Positions 24,719 to 34,300 of a stretch of DNA of 54,866 nucleotides are shown piece by piece; the first letter of the stretch is position 1, and the number at the start of each line of letters is the position of its first letter. The stretch covers positions 1-54,866 of the forward strand of contig CAMYLR010000022.1 of assembly GCA_947259315.1 (NCBI GenBank), read 5' to 3'. The stretch is from an uncultured Gemmatimonadales bacterium. Its GTDB lineage: Bacteria > Gemmatimonadota > Gemmatimonadetes > JACCXV01 > JAHWKZ01. Both the position numbers and the translations under genes were made by a program. The notes below the pieces were generated by a model that had not been told where the DNA came from, made no database searches, and saw only the letters and a list, made by a program, of their open reading frames with translations.

Positions 24719-24778
24719 CCGCGCCTCCTGTGAGTGGTTTTGTCGGTCCGTTCGCGGCCCCTCTGAAAGGCAGAGCCG

Positions 24779-24808
24779 AACCTACGATCGGAGACGCCGG
24801 GGTGTCAA
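24779..24808 (-). promoter_or_regulatory. Sigma-70-type promoter for pyrR operon
   Basis: On the minus strand, TTGACA (24808-24803), an 18-base spacer and TAGGTT (24784-24779) form a good promoter about 60 bases upstream of the pyrR start. A perfect 10-bp inverted repeat (GTGGTTTTGT at 24734-24743, its complement at 24808-24817) brackets the promoter, with one arm touching the -35 box and the other in the leader; it may be an operator pair. The rest of the 171-base divergent region (24719-24889) shows no other clear signal apart from GGAG before the nhaC start. Confidence 0.65.
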
Positions 24809-24889
24809 CAAAACCACCGGCGGGGCTTTCCTGGACGCCTCTCGCGGTTAGTTTGGAGGAATCCCTCGATCCTCCAGACGGAGACCGTT

Positions 24890-26806
24890 TTGGCAAGACC
24901 GGTTCTCGCGATCGCGATCGGCTTGGCCTGTACCGCTTCTACAGTGCTGGCCCAAGATCGACCCACCACCGATCAGGCACGGTTAGAACTGCCGAGAGTC
25001 GTCATGAAAGGGGTCCCGTTCGAAGGCTGGGTGGTAGCCGAAGGTATCTCCCGCGGAGACAGCCTCTCGTACACCGTCACATTGCCCGGCGCGGCTCAAC
25101 CGATCAGCCGCGGTTGGGTAGCCGGCGGCGATTCAGTCAAAGTCACAGGGCTCTCACTGGAGCGCCCCGGGCTCGCGGTGACGCTCGAGACCCCAGTAGG
25201 GTCAACCACCACCCAGACACGCGTACTGCCGGGCTGGCTGTCGCTCTTGCCTTCGATTGTCGCGATCACGTTCGCGCTGCTTTTTCGCCACGTTGTAATC
25301 TCGCTTTTGGCGGGTGTCTGGCTCGGAGCGCTGTTCGTCTACGATTGGAACCCGTTGACCGCGATAGCGCGCACCGTCGACACATACATCGTCGGGGCGA
25401 TCACCGATCCCAGCAACGCTCAGATCCTGATATTCACCTTCCTGCTAGGAGGTATGGTCGGCATCATCAGCCGCAACGGCGGCACTCACGGTGTCGTCGA
25501 CTCGATTACGCGGCATGCGGTGGGTCCAATTCGCGGGCAGCTGGCCGCGTACGTCATGGGGCTGGTGATCTTCTTTGACGACTACTCGAACACCCTGATC
25601 GTCGGTAGCACGATGCGCCCGGTGACCGACGGCTTGAGGATCAGCCGGGAAAAACTCGCCTATATCGTCGACTCGACCGCCGCACCGGTGGCATCGATCG
25701 CCCTGATTGGTGGCTGGATCGGCTTCGAGGTCGGGTTGATCGACGGTGCGCTCGAGCCACTCGATCTCGGCATCGAGCCGTACGTCTTGTTTGTCCAGAG
25801 CATTCCGTACCGGTTTTACCCGATCCTGGCGCTGGCTTTTGTGTTCATAGTGATCGTAACCAATCGTGACTATGGTCCCATGCTCGCGGCCGAGCGGCGC
25901 GCTCACCGGGATGGAGAGGTCCTCCGCGAAGGCGCCAACCCGGCGAGTGATTTTGACTCCGAGGTCTTGAATCCCATCGAGGGCAGGCCACGCCGTTGGT
26001 GGAACGCGCTCGTACCGATCGGCGTGGTGGCTGCGGTCACGTTGACTGGCATGTATACGACAGGTCGCGGGGCGGTGCTGGCAGCGGGCGATCCCGATCT
26101 CGGCCTTCAGAACGTCATCGCCAACGGAGACTCGTTCGCGGCGCTCGTCTGGGGCTCGTTTGCGGCCTGCGTCGTTGCGGCTGTCATGTCGCTCTTGCAG
26201 CGGATTCTTAGCCTCGAGGAAACGATGGCCGCGTGGGTCGCCGGACTAAAGGCGATGCTGTTCGCGTGCATCGTCCTGACGCTCGCCTGGTCGATCGGCT
26301 TGATTACCGTGGAGATTCACACCGCCGGCTACGTCGTCAACCTACTGACGGGCAACCTCGATCCGCGGTTGCTCCCGGTGCTGGTGTTCATCATGTGCGC
26401 CTTTGTCTCTTTCGCCACCGGGACATCGTGGGGAACGATGGCGATCATGATGCCGGTCGTGGTACCCCTCGCGGTGGCGCTAGCGGTGGATGCAGGGTTG
26501 GCCGCCTCGGCTGCGCACACGGTTCTCGTCGGCGCCGTGTCAGGCGTATTGGCAGGGGCGGTCTGGGGCGATCACTGCTCGCCGATCTCCGATACCACGA
26601 TCCTCTCGAGCATGGCCACTAGCTCGGATCACATCGACCACGTTCGGACTCAGATCCCGTACGCGTTGGCGGTCGGTATCGTAGGCATGTTGGTCGGTGA
26701 CATTCCTACCGCGTACGGTTTCTCACCGTGGATCTCGATCGTTCTCGGGACGGGGATCCTGCTAGGGTTGATCTACGCAGTGGGGCGACGGACAGACAGC
26801 CCTTAG
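24890..26806 (+). CDS. NhaC-family Na+/H+ antiporter with signal peptide and extra N-terminal domain
   Basis: 638 residues from TTG 24890 (GGAG six bases upstream). Residues 1-22 look like a cleavable signal peptide (A-I-A-I-G-L-A-C-T-A-S-T-V-L-A then Q). A beta-rich segment of about 90 residues (about 25-112), probably outside, then precedes 11-12 helices. NhaC-family motifs: F-T-F-L-L-G-G-M-V-G-I-I-S-R-N-G-G near 187, F-F-D-D-Y-S-N-T-L-I-V-G near 227, S-F-A-T-G-T-S-W-G-T-M near 507, and G-D-H-C-S-P-I-S-D-T-T-I near 560. It should exchange Na+ (or another cation or carboxylate) for protons. The signal peptide plus exported domain is unusual; most NhaC proteins are 450-520 residues and lack it. 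It is monocistronic and its stop overlaps the next convergent stop. Confidence 0.9.
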   Translation: MARPVLAIAIGLACTASTVLAQDRPTTDQARLELPRVVMKGVPFEGWVVAEGISRGDSLSYTVTLPGAAQPISRGWVAGGDSVKVTGLSLERPGLAVTLETPVGSTTTQTRVLPGWLSLLPSIVAITFALLFRHVVISLLAGVWLGALFVYDWNPLTAIARTVDTYIVGAITDPSNAQILIFTFLLGGMVGIISRNGGTHGVVDSITRHAVGPIRGQLAAYVMGLVIFFDDYSNTLIVGSTMRPVTDGLRISREKLAYIVDSTAAPVASIALIGGWIGFEVGLIDGALEPLDLGIEPYVLFVQSIPYRFYPILALAFVFIVIVTNRDYGPMLAAERRAHRDGEVLREGANPASDFDSEVLNPIEGRPRRWWNALVPIGVVAAVTLTGMYTTGRGAVLAAGDPDLGLQNVIANGDSFAALVWGSFAACVVAAVMSLLQRILSLEETMAAWVAGLKAMLFACIVLTLAWSIGLITVEIHTAGYVVNLLTGNLDPRLLPVLVFIMCAFVSFATGTSWGTMAIMMPVVVPLAVALAVDAGLAASAAHTVLVGAVSGVLAGAVWGDHCSPISDTTILSSMATSSDHIDHVRTQIPYALAVGIVGMLVGDIPTAYGFSPWISIVLGTGILLGLIYAVGRRTDSP

Positions 26807-28164
26807 GGACCTCCTGCCACCGAGCTCGGCTCGGCTGCGCCTGGGTCGTCCTGCGCTGCCTGGCTTCCGGGTTTGGATATGACAAACGGAATCTTGCCGT
26901 TCTCACCTGCGGGTATAGAATCGACAAGCGAGAGTTCGATGACCATTTCGTCCCCGATCATGCCCCGCAACCTGGCCTCCACCCTATCCAGATCCTCAGC
27001 AACGAAATCTTCGGCCTTCACGATCTTGACCTCGATCCCCGCAGTGGTCTCCTGAACGATCTGACTCATCTGTACGCCTGGAGCATCAAAGAAAGCGTGC
27101 TCGAGGGAAGCGAGGTAGCGCCCGTCTGGCGCAACGATCATGTCCTGGAGCCGACCATCGATTCGCCCCACCGTGCGATACGTACGCTCACACTCGCATG
27201 GAGTGCCGTCGCCGGGTGTCACGAGGTCACCCGTTTGATATCGAATCAAGGGCATCGCCAGGTTGTGAAAGGTCGTGGTGACTGCTTCCATACTCCCGCC
27301 CGGCGCCGACCGGCCTACCTCTTTGCTAGGGGATTCGACGAACGAGTACTCTTCGTGAACATGATACCGACCCCACTCACAGGTGCTGATCAGTGCCGCC
27401 CGCTCATTCTGCGCATAGAAATCGTAGACCGGACATCGCATGACTTTCTCGATTGTCGCCCGATGATGATCACGCAGCGTCTCGGCACAACAGACGACTC
27501 GTTTCACCTGCAGGTCGTCTAGGCCGAGTTCTTTCATCCAGTGACACACCAGGTTCAGCGTCGTGGGGTAGGTCTTGATCAGGGCCGGCCTGAAAGCTCT
27601 GATCGCTCGAACGTAGAGCAACACATTGTCTCTCTTGAGATGCTCTACAGGAAAGACCAGGCAGTTCTGACGCGCATCGTAGGTTGCTGGAATGCGCTTG
27701 TCAGGATCCGCTTTGAAATCCACGAAACGGTTGCCGAATCTGTAGCCCACCCAGTTTAAAACTCGCCACATCGAAGCGAACTGGTGCAGATTCGATTCTC
27801 GATCCATCAGAAAACGAGTCGGTGTGCCGGTGGTGCCGCTCGTGCGCACCGTGTTCTTCTCGGTATTACTGGTTCCTTCCGCACACAGCTCGTCGAAGTG
27901 CACTCTCACATCCTGCTTTGAGAGCGTTGGCAGCTCGCTCAAGTCAAGCCGATCGATCATCTCATTGAATCTGGATTCGTACGGCCCGAGCGTTCGCCGA
28001 TAGTAAGGAACGTTCTTCACCGCGTGCCGAAGAGTCCGCTCCAGACGCTCCTGGACCCACTCCCGTCGCTGTGCTGGCGCCCAGTACTGAGACTTGAGGA
28101 GTTCATCGTGGAGACGTTTGATCGCCAGGGGATGGGTGGCATAGTCAGAAAGACGAAACTTCAT
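26803..28164 (-). CDS. PaaK/CapK-like adenylate-forming ligase (second copy)
   Basis: A 453-residue member of the phenylacetate-CoA-ligase-like (PaaK/CapK) branch of the adenylate-forming superfamily. The ATP loop is R-T-S-G-T-T-G-T-P-T-R-F near residue 108. Other features are V-P-Y-Y-R-R near 52, Y-D-F-Y-A-Q-N-E near 253, P-L-I-R-Y-Q-T-G-D-L near 313, and N-G-K-I-P-F-V-I-S-K near 430, where the hinge or catalytic Lys would lie. It is closely related in layout to the product of 29060-30400. Such proteins occur in polysaccharide and natural-product loci and probably activate a carboxylate as AMP ester, though the acceptor is rarely known. It is the last gene of the GT2-ligase-epimerase-ligase group, overlapping the epimerase stop (ATGA). 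Confidence 0.85.
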   Translation of the reverse strand: MKFRLSDYATHPLAIKRLHDELLKSQYWAPAQRREWVQERLERTLRHAVKNVPYYRRTLGPYESRFNEMIDRLDLSELPTLSKQDVRVHFDELCAEGTSNTEKNTVRTSGTTGTPTRFLMDRESNLHQFASMWRVLNWVGYRFGNRFVDFKADPDKRIPATYDARQNCLVFPVEHLKRDNVLLYVRAIRAFRPALIKTYPTTLNLVCHWMKELGLDDLQVKRVVCCAETLRDHHRATIEKVMRCPVYDFYAQNERAALISTCEWGRYHVHEEYSFVESPSKEVGRSAPGGSMEAVTTTFHNLAMPLIRYQTGDLVTPGDGTPCECERTYRTVGRIDGRLQDMIVAPDGRYLASLEHAFFDAPGVQMSQIVQETTAGIEVKIVKAEDFVAEDLDRVEARLRGMIGDEMVIELSLVDSIPAGENGKIPFVISKPGSQAAQDDPGAAEPSSVAGGP

Positions 28165-29063
28165 GCTCCCCGCACCTGCTCGATCGGCCAGATGTCCTGC
28201 AAACCGGCGTGGATCCCGATCGGCTCATATCCCAGATCTCGAGTCGCATTGGAGTGATCAAGGTTGGCGTCTTGAATGATGCCCGCGATCACGTTCCAGG
28301 TCAGCGGCGGTTTCTCCATCACCGTCGCCATGCCTCTAGCCAACACCTTGCACGCCCACACCGGAATCGGGACGAACGGGCGTTTCTTGCCGCGATGTTT
28401 CAACATCAGCTTGGCGAGATCCCAGATCGAGATCGCCTCCCCGCCGCTGAAGTTGTACGTCTGGTCGTGGGCTTTGGGGTTGCCCGCGACGGCGAGAAAG
28501 CCCTCCAGTAGATCGTCGACATGGACCGGGTTCTTCAGCGCCTTCCCGGTTCCGATGAACGGTACCACCGGGAAACGCTCGAGGTAGTCGAGGAACATCC
28601 TGAACTCGAGCCCGCCATACTCGTTGTAGGCAAGGGTGGGGCGAGTGATTGTGTACTTCATGGCCGTTTGTGAGCTGACGATGCGCTCGCACTCGCGTTT
28701 TGATTCCGAGTACGGAGTCGTAAACGGATACAGCACCGACGCCGACGACACGAACACAAAGTGTTTGACACCAGCTGCGATCGCTCCCTCGACCATGTTG
28801 CGTGTCCCCCCAACATTGACAATTTGAAACACCTCCGGGTCGTGGGCGATGATCACCGCGGCCAAGTGGTACACCGTATCTACGCCGTCGAAAGCTCCCT
28901 CGAGCGTTTTCGGATCGCTGACGTCACCGTAACGCAGCTCGACATCGACCCCTTCGATCGAAGTTCCAGGACGATCCAGCACGCGGACCTCAAACCCCCG
29001 TTCGATCAATCCCTTGACGAGCTCCGTCCCCATAACGCCCGCACCTCCAGTAACCAGGATCAT
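28161..29063 (-). CDS. NAD-dependent epimerase/dehydratase (extended SDR)
   Basis: A 300-residue extended SDR protein. NAD site T-G-G-A-G-V-M-G-T-E-L near residue 5; Y-H-L-A-A-V-I near 67; S-S-A-S-V-L-Y near 105; and the catalytic pair in Y-S-E-S-K near 118. A substrate-domain motif (N-P-V-H-V-D-D-L-L-E-G-F) follows at about 168. The family acts on nucleotide-sugars, steroids or flavonoid-like alcohols; here the neighbours (a GT2 and two CapK-like ligases) favour sugar modification for a glycan, but the exact reaction is unknown. It overlaps both flanking ligase genes by 4 bases, so the four-gene set is one tightly coupled operon. Confidence 0.88.
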   Translation of the reverse strand: MILVTGGAGVMGTELVKGLIERGFEVRVLDRPGTSIEGVDVELRYGDVSDPKTLEGAFDGVDTVYHLAAVIIAHDPEVFQIVNVGGTRNMVEGAIAAGVKHFVFVSSASVLYPFTTPYSESKRECERIVSSQTAMKYTITRPTLAYNEYGGLEFRMFLDYLERFPVVPFIGTGKALKNPVHVDDLLEGFLAVAGNPKAHDQTYNFSGGEAISIWDLAKLMLKHRGKKRPFVPIPVWACKVLARGMATVMEKPPLTWNVIAGIIQDANLDHSNATRDLGYEPIGIHAGLQDIWPIEQVRGA

Positions 29064-30400
29064 CCGTTCCTGCCCTCCATTCGATCGAGTGCCACATGTC
29101 TCCCTGGTTTTGACACGATGAACGGAATTTTTCCGTTCCGTTCGGGCCGTATCGCATCAACAAAACGAAAATAAATGTCGATCTCCGACAACCCGAACAC
29201 TTCCCTCATCTGGGCCTCAAGTCGATTCAGCTCGCGAGGGTCGAATCCGTCACGGCGCACGAGTAGGACCTCGATCGCGTCGACGTCCTCCTGACGAATC
29301 TGACTGGCAACGATTCCCTCCACTGCAGCGAACAGAATCCCGAGCATACTGTGGATCGCTCCATCCGACGTGACGATCACGTCCTGGAAACGACCGATGA
29401 TTCGCTCGATCGTCGGAAGCGTGCGACCGCACGCACATCGATCCCCCGTGCCAAAGACGATATCGTCTTGAGTCTGGTACCGGATCAGCGGCATCACGTC
29501 GTTGTGAAGCGTCGTCGCAACGACCTCGCCGACGTCCTGGCATACACCGTCCGTGTAGGGTACAAACTCTAGTTGAGAGTACTCCTCGTGGACGTGATAG
29601 CGTCCTTGCTCACACGTGCTGATCATGCCAGCCCGTTCGTTGTGCGAATAGAAATCGAAGATCGGGGCTTGGAACACCGACTCGATTCGCTCCCGCTGTT
29701 CCTCGAAGAACATCTCCGCGCAGACTAGGATACGCCTCGGCTGGTGACGCGGCTCCAATCCCAGCTCTTCCATCCACTGACACAGAAAGAACAGCGCGGA
29801 CGGATACGTCTTCAGCAGCGACGGTCGGAATCGATCCAGCCGTTTGAGAACCTTCTCTGCGTTTCCACGACGCATGCGGAACACTGAGACCAATTGGCAA
29901 TTCATCCTCGGGTCGTATCGCAGGAGAGGGTCGTCGATGTCGATCGTACGCAGGTCGGCGAATCGATCGCCGAACCGATAGCCAGTCCAGTTGAGGGCCC
30001 GCCATACAGCCGCGAATTGACATACCGCAGACCTGCGATCGACAACAAACGTCGTCGGCATGCCAGTCGACCCGCTCGTGGTAACCTCGCGCGTGTGTCG
30101 CCGGTACCCATTCTCAGCGATCAGCTCATCGAAATGTTCCTGAATCGTCCGCTTCGACACGAAGGGAAGCGGGGTGAGATCGAGTCGATCGATCATGTCC
30201 GGAAATTCGCTCTTGTATGGACCGAGCGTGCGTCGATAGTAGGGAACGTGTCGAGTCGCTACTTCGAGCGTCCGCTCAAGCCGCTCCTGAACCCAGGCGC
30301 GACGGCGTTCCGGCGCCCACTTTTCGGTCTCCGCGAGCGTGCGTCGAAAGCGCCAGATTGCACCAGCACGAAAGGCGTACTCCCCTAACTCGAACTTCAC
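29060..30400 (-). CDS. PaaK/CapK-like adenylate-forming ligase (first copy)
   Basis: 446 residues from GTG 30400, overlapping the GT2 stop as GTGA; the longer frame to 30559 is out-of-frame GT2 sequence. ATP loop T-T-S-G-S-T-G-M-P-T-T-F near residue 105, then Y-D-F-Y or F-D-F-Y-S-H-N-E-R near 255, P-L-I-R-Y-Q-T-Q-D-D near 310, a Cys-rich G-D-R-C-A-C-G-R-T that could bind metal, and N-G-K-I-P-F-I-V-S-K at the end. It shares most landmarks with the ligase at 26803-28164 (V-P-Y-Y-R-R-T-L-G-P-Y, C-E-x-G-R-Y-H-V-H-E-E-Y), so the two are paralogues, but they differ enough to have different substrates. The activity is probably carboxylate activation; acceptor unknown. Confidence 0.85.
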   Translation of the reverse strand: MKFELGEYAFRAGAIWRFRRTLAETEKWAPERRRAWVQERLERTLEVATRHVPYYRRTLGPYKSEFPDMIDRLDLTPLPFVSKRTIQEHFDELIAENGYRRHTREVTTSGSTGMPTTFVVDRRSAVCQFAAVWRALNWTGYRFGDRFADLRTIDIDDPLLRYDPRMNCQLVSVFRMRRGNAEKVLKRLDRFRPSLLKTYPSALFFLCQWMEELGLEPRHQPRRILVCAEMFFEEQRERIESVFQAPIFDFYSHNERAGMISTCEQGRYHVHEEYSQLEFVPYTDGVCQDVGEVVATTLHNDVMPLIRYQTQDDIVFGTGDRCACGRTLPTIERIIGRFQDVIVTSDGAIHSMLGILFAAVEGIVASQIRQEDVDAIEVLLVRRDGFDPRELNRLEAQMREVFGLSEIDIYFRFVDAIRPERNGKIPFIVSKPGRHVALDRMEGRNG

Positions 30401-31098
30401 GTTACGGCCCCCCGCGACTCCCGGTGTGCTCGGAGTAACGATCGGTAATGGCCCGTGAGGTGACATTTGATCATGCGCAAGACGTTCAACCCGTATGGGA
30501 TCGGCGACAGGCTCGAGCTCTCTTCGTCGTAACGAGTGGGAATCGCGATCTCGGCGCACCGCATCCCCGCCAGGTGAGCCATCAAGATCATCTCGGCGTC
30601 GAAATTGTAGTTGTTCTGAAGCTTCTCGTATGGGACGCGTTCAAGTAGATGACGCGAGTAGATCATGTATCCGCTGTGGAATTCCCTCATCCGAGTACCG
30701 AACGCAACGTTTTCGATGGTTGTCAGCACGCGATTCGGAATGTATCGGGTGAGGGGCATGCCGCCCCCCCGTGCACCGCCGCCTAGCAATCGCGATCCCT
30801 GAACGATGTACGCCTCTTCGTGCAAGACGGGGGCCAGGAGGTCCAGCACTTTTTCGGGCGCATACTGCCCATCAGAGTGAACGACGGCGATGGCGTCAGC
30901 ACCTCGATTCAGCGCCACCTTGAGCCCACTCTTCAGAGCTCCTCCGTAACCCCGATTCTCGGTATGGTCCACGACCGCTATCCGCGGATTCTCGGCGGCT
31001 AACTCTCGGGCGACCTGCCCGGTTCCATCCAGGCTGGCATCGTTCACAATGATGACCGACCCGTTCTCCCAAAACGTATCCGGTATGCGCTCGATCAC
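30397..31098 (-). CDS. GT2 glycosyltransferase (DPM1-like), true start probably upstream
   Basis: A family 2 glycosyltransferase of the dolichyl-phosphate-mannose-synthase type. V-I-I-V-N-D-A-S-L-D-G-T near the N-terminus, N-R-G-Y-G-G-A-L-K-S-G-L near 48, and the H-S-D-G-Q-Y metal motif near 73 are present; the C-terminal part has Y-N-F-D-A-E-M-I-L and ends without membrane helices. From GTG 31098 the first strand is missing, but the same frame upstream reads I-V-I-P-A-Y-G-A-E-S-T-L-A-S, the expected GT2 beginning. That frame is open to 31182 with no ATG, GTG or TTG, and an AAAGGCGG lies five bases before an ATC at 31170. The gene thus seems to use a rare start, or the start was damaged. It begins directly after tRNA-Ser(GGA) and leads the ligase-epimerase operon. 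Confidence 0.88.
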   Translation of the reverse strand: MIERIPDTFWENGSVIIVNDASLDGTGQVARELAAENPRIAVVDHTENRGYGGALKSGLKVALNRGADAIAVVHSDGQYAPEKVLDLLAPVLHEEAYIVQGSRLLGGGARGGGMPLTRYIPNRVLTTIENVAFGTRMREFHSGYMIYSRHLLERVPYEKLQNNYNFDAEMILMAHLAGMRCAEIAIPTRYDEESSSLSPIPYGLNVLRMIKCHLTGHYRSLLRAHRESRGAVT

Positions 31099-31188
31099 GC
31101 TGGCAAGCGTCGATTCCGCACCGTAGGCCGGGATTACGATCGCTGGTATACACTGATTCTCAGTACTGATGAAGACCCGCCTTTAGGA

Positions 31189-31279
31189 TGGCGGAGAGGG
31201 CGGGATTCGAACCCGCGAGACGCTGTTAACGTCTACGCGATTTCCAGTCGCGCTCCTTCGACCACTCGGACACCTCTCC
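31189..31279 (-). tRNA. tRNA-Ser (anticodon GGA)
   Basis: Minus strand. Acceptor GGAGAGG (31279-31273) pairs with CCTCTCC, discriminator G, CCA encoded (31191-31189). The anticodon loop CTGGAAA gives GGA (reads UCC/UCU). A long variable arm identifies the serine class II form, and the T arm has GGTTCGAATCC. The gene body is 88 bases without CCA. It is followed at once by the GT2 frame. Confidence 0.97.
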
Positions 31280-31331
31280 GCACGTACGCCGAGAAGATAT
31301 CCCCGGAAGAGCGTTCGGTCAGCACCATCAT

Positions 31332-34300
31332 CTAGCCCAGGATGACCTCGACCGTGTGCGTCGCCCCGTCATCGACCAGCTCGATTCTCGCGCCGGCCCC
31401 GGGCCGAGCGCGCTGCGTCGTCGGTGAATGGATGCGCTCGTGATCCAGCTCTAGATCGCGACCGTCGAGCCGTACCTCCCGGACCCCGTGCATGACGCCG
31501 CTAGGGTTCTTCACGATTACCTCGTACCGTGCCGAGTGATACCTGAACGACAGCTCGAAATCAGGCCAATCCCGCGGAATACACGGATCGAGGTATAGCG
31601 TCTCTCCGCGCAAGCGAAAACCGAGGATCCACTCTACCCCGGCTCGATACATCCACCCGGCGGAGCCCGTGTACCACGTCCAACCGCCGCGACCGACGTG
31701 AGGCGGCTCGGCGTATACGTCGGCCACGGCGACGTAGGGCTCGACCTTGTAACGGTGAATCCCGGCTCGCGTGCTGGCGTGGTTAATTGGGTTGAGGATC
31801 GAGAAGAGTTCAGCCGCCTTGTCTCCGTCGCCCAACTCGGCAAAGGCCAACACCGACCAGATGGCGGCGTGGGTATACTGCCCACCGTTTTCTCGCACGC
31901 CTGGCAGGTACCCCTTGATATAGCCAGGGTCGCTGGGTGTCTTATCGAACGGTGGGGTAAACAGCAGTACCAGTCCATCGCCTCGCTTGACCAAGTGTTG
32001 CTCCACTGCCTTCATCGCTCGCTCCGCTCGATCGCCACGGGCGGCACCCGATAGTACCGCCCACGATTGTGCGATCGAGTCGATCCGACACTCCTCATTG
32101 GCCGCGGAACCAAGCGGTGCTCCATCGTCAAAGTAGGCACGCCGGTACCAGTCACCGTCCCAACCGTGCTCTGCGATCGCCGGTTTGAGTGCATCGAGAA
32201 ACGCTTTCCACCGTGTCACCCGTTCGCCATCGCCCCGGTTCTCTGCGATCGGGATGAACCCGTCGATCGCGAGGTGAAGGAACCAAGCCAACCAAACGCT
32301 TTCCCCTCGTCCCTGATCTCCGACTCGATTCATGCCGTCGTTCCAGTCCCCGGAACCGATTAGCGGCAGCCCATGTGCGCCAACCCCGAGACTGACGTCA
32401 AGAGCTCGAGCGCAGTGCTCGTACAACGAGGCGCTGGCGTCAGCCGGCCCGGGCTGGAAATACTTTTCGACTTCGTCTTCCGGCAGCAATTCGCCATCCA
32501 GAAACGATATGCTCTCGTCGAGGATCGATGTGTCGCCGGTGATGTTGAGGTAGTGGGCAAGAGCCAGCGGCAACCAGACCCGGTCATCGGAGATTCGAGT
32601 CCGTACTCCCCGACCCGATGGCGGGTGCCACCAATGTTGGACATCGCCCTCGGGAAACTGACGTTCGGCGGCCCTGAGCAAATGCTCTCGTGGGATCTCC
32701 CGCCCCGCGACCACAAGCGCCATCACGTCCTGGAGTTGGTCTCTGAACCCGTAAGCCCCGCCCGACTGATAGAACGCGGACCGGGCCCAGATACGGCACG
32801 ACAGCGCCTGGTACAGCAGCCACTGATTGAGCATGATCGACATCGAGTAATCAGGGGTCCGGACCTGCAACGCGCCGAGGATGTCCTCCCAGCGCTTCAC
32901 CACCGCATCCAATACATCGTCGAGATCGGTGATCCGGTACTCGGTCACAAGCGCCCGAGCCTCGTCGGTGTCGACTCCCTGTCCGAGCAGGAAAACGACC
33001 TCGATGCTCGCTCCCGGTTCGAGCACGAGGTGCCGTCGCAGCGCCGCACACGGGTCAAGCGCCGAGCCAACCCGTCCCGATAGGCGCGATCCTGGCACCA
33101 TCCCAGCCGGCTCGCGCAGCGTGCCATGGCGCCCCACGAACTCGCCCCGATCCCCGGTCCACTCGTCCTGTTGACCGCACAGATCGGCGAACGCCACGCG
33201 GCCAGCGAACTCGCCACTCCACCAGTTCTGGGCGAACAGCGCCTGCGTTTCCGCATCGAGAGTGGTCACGATCGAAGCCGCATTCTGGTCTCGTTCGACG
33301 CCGAGCACCCACTCGACGTACGAGGTGACCGAGAGTTTGCGCGTATGACCCGACAGGTTTCTGACGACCAAGCGCGAGATCTTTATCGGATCGTCGACCG
33401 CAACGTACTGGGTGAGCTCGGTCGCGATCTCGTGACACTGGAGCTCGAACCGCGTCCATCCCTGCCCATGGCGTACTTCGTACGGCGACGATTGGCGTAT
33501 AGGCAACGGAGTCGGCGTCCAGGTCTCGCCGGTTTCCTCATCGCGCAAGTAGATCACCTCGCCGGGTGGATCGGTCACAGAATCGTTGGACCAGGGTGTG
33601 AGTCGGTTCTCGCGGCTGTTTGACGCCCACGTGTAGCCGGACCCAGTCTCCGATACCTGGAAGCCGAAACTCGGATTGGCGATGACGTTGATCCAGGGTG
33701 CTGGCGTCCACTGACCCTCGCCGAGAATCGTCACGTACTCTCGACCACCCTCGGCGAAACCGCCCAGACCGTTGAAGAACGCGAGTCGCGGCCTGGGTGG
33801 CGGAACCTCGGGAGCCGCAGGCGGTTTCTTCCACGTCGTCCCGAAAACCGCCTCCGGTCGATGCTCGACGGCGCTCTCGAGTTGCTCGCTCAACGAGCCG
33901 TGGTGGCTCAGAAGCACGACTCGGGCTGCAACACGCAACAGGTCACGGTCCTCCTCCGGCATCTGATCGACGCGCAAGATGTGGACTTCGCCGTGTCCTC
34001 GGTGAGCCTCATGCAAGCCCCGCGACTGGCTAAGCCGGAGACTCCGCTCGAGCCACTCCTGAAGCTCCTCGGCGTACGAGACAGGGTGCTCATTAGCCAC
34101 GACGAGGTCGACTCCCAGTCCCTTCCAACCCCAGTACTCGTGAGCGCGAATGAGCTGCCGCACTATTTCCCGGTCGCGCATCTGGTCAATTCGCACGAGA
34201 ACGATCGGTAGATCGCCCGAGATCCCGTAGGACCAGAGCTTCGATTGACCGAGTTGATTGCGAGCCAAAACCGCAGATGGCGGTCGCAGAACGGGGCTCG

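Noticed and set aside
23242-24896. 552-residue extension of pyrB
   Set aside because: The extension runs across pyrR and the promoter in another frame and has no carbamoyltransferase similarity.
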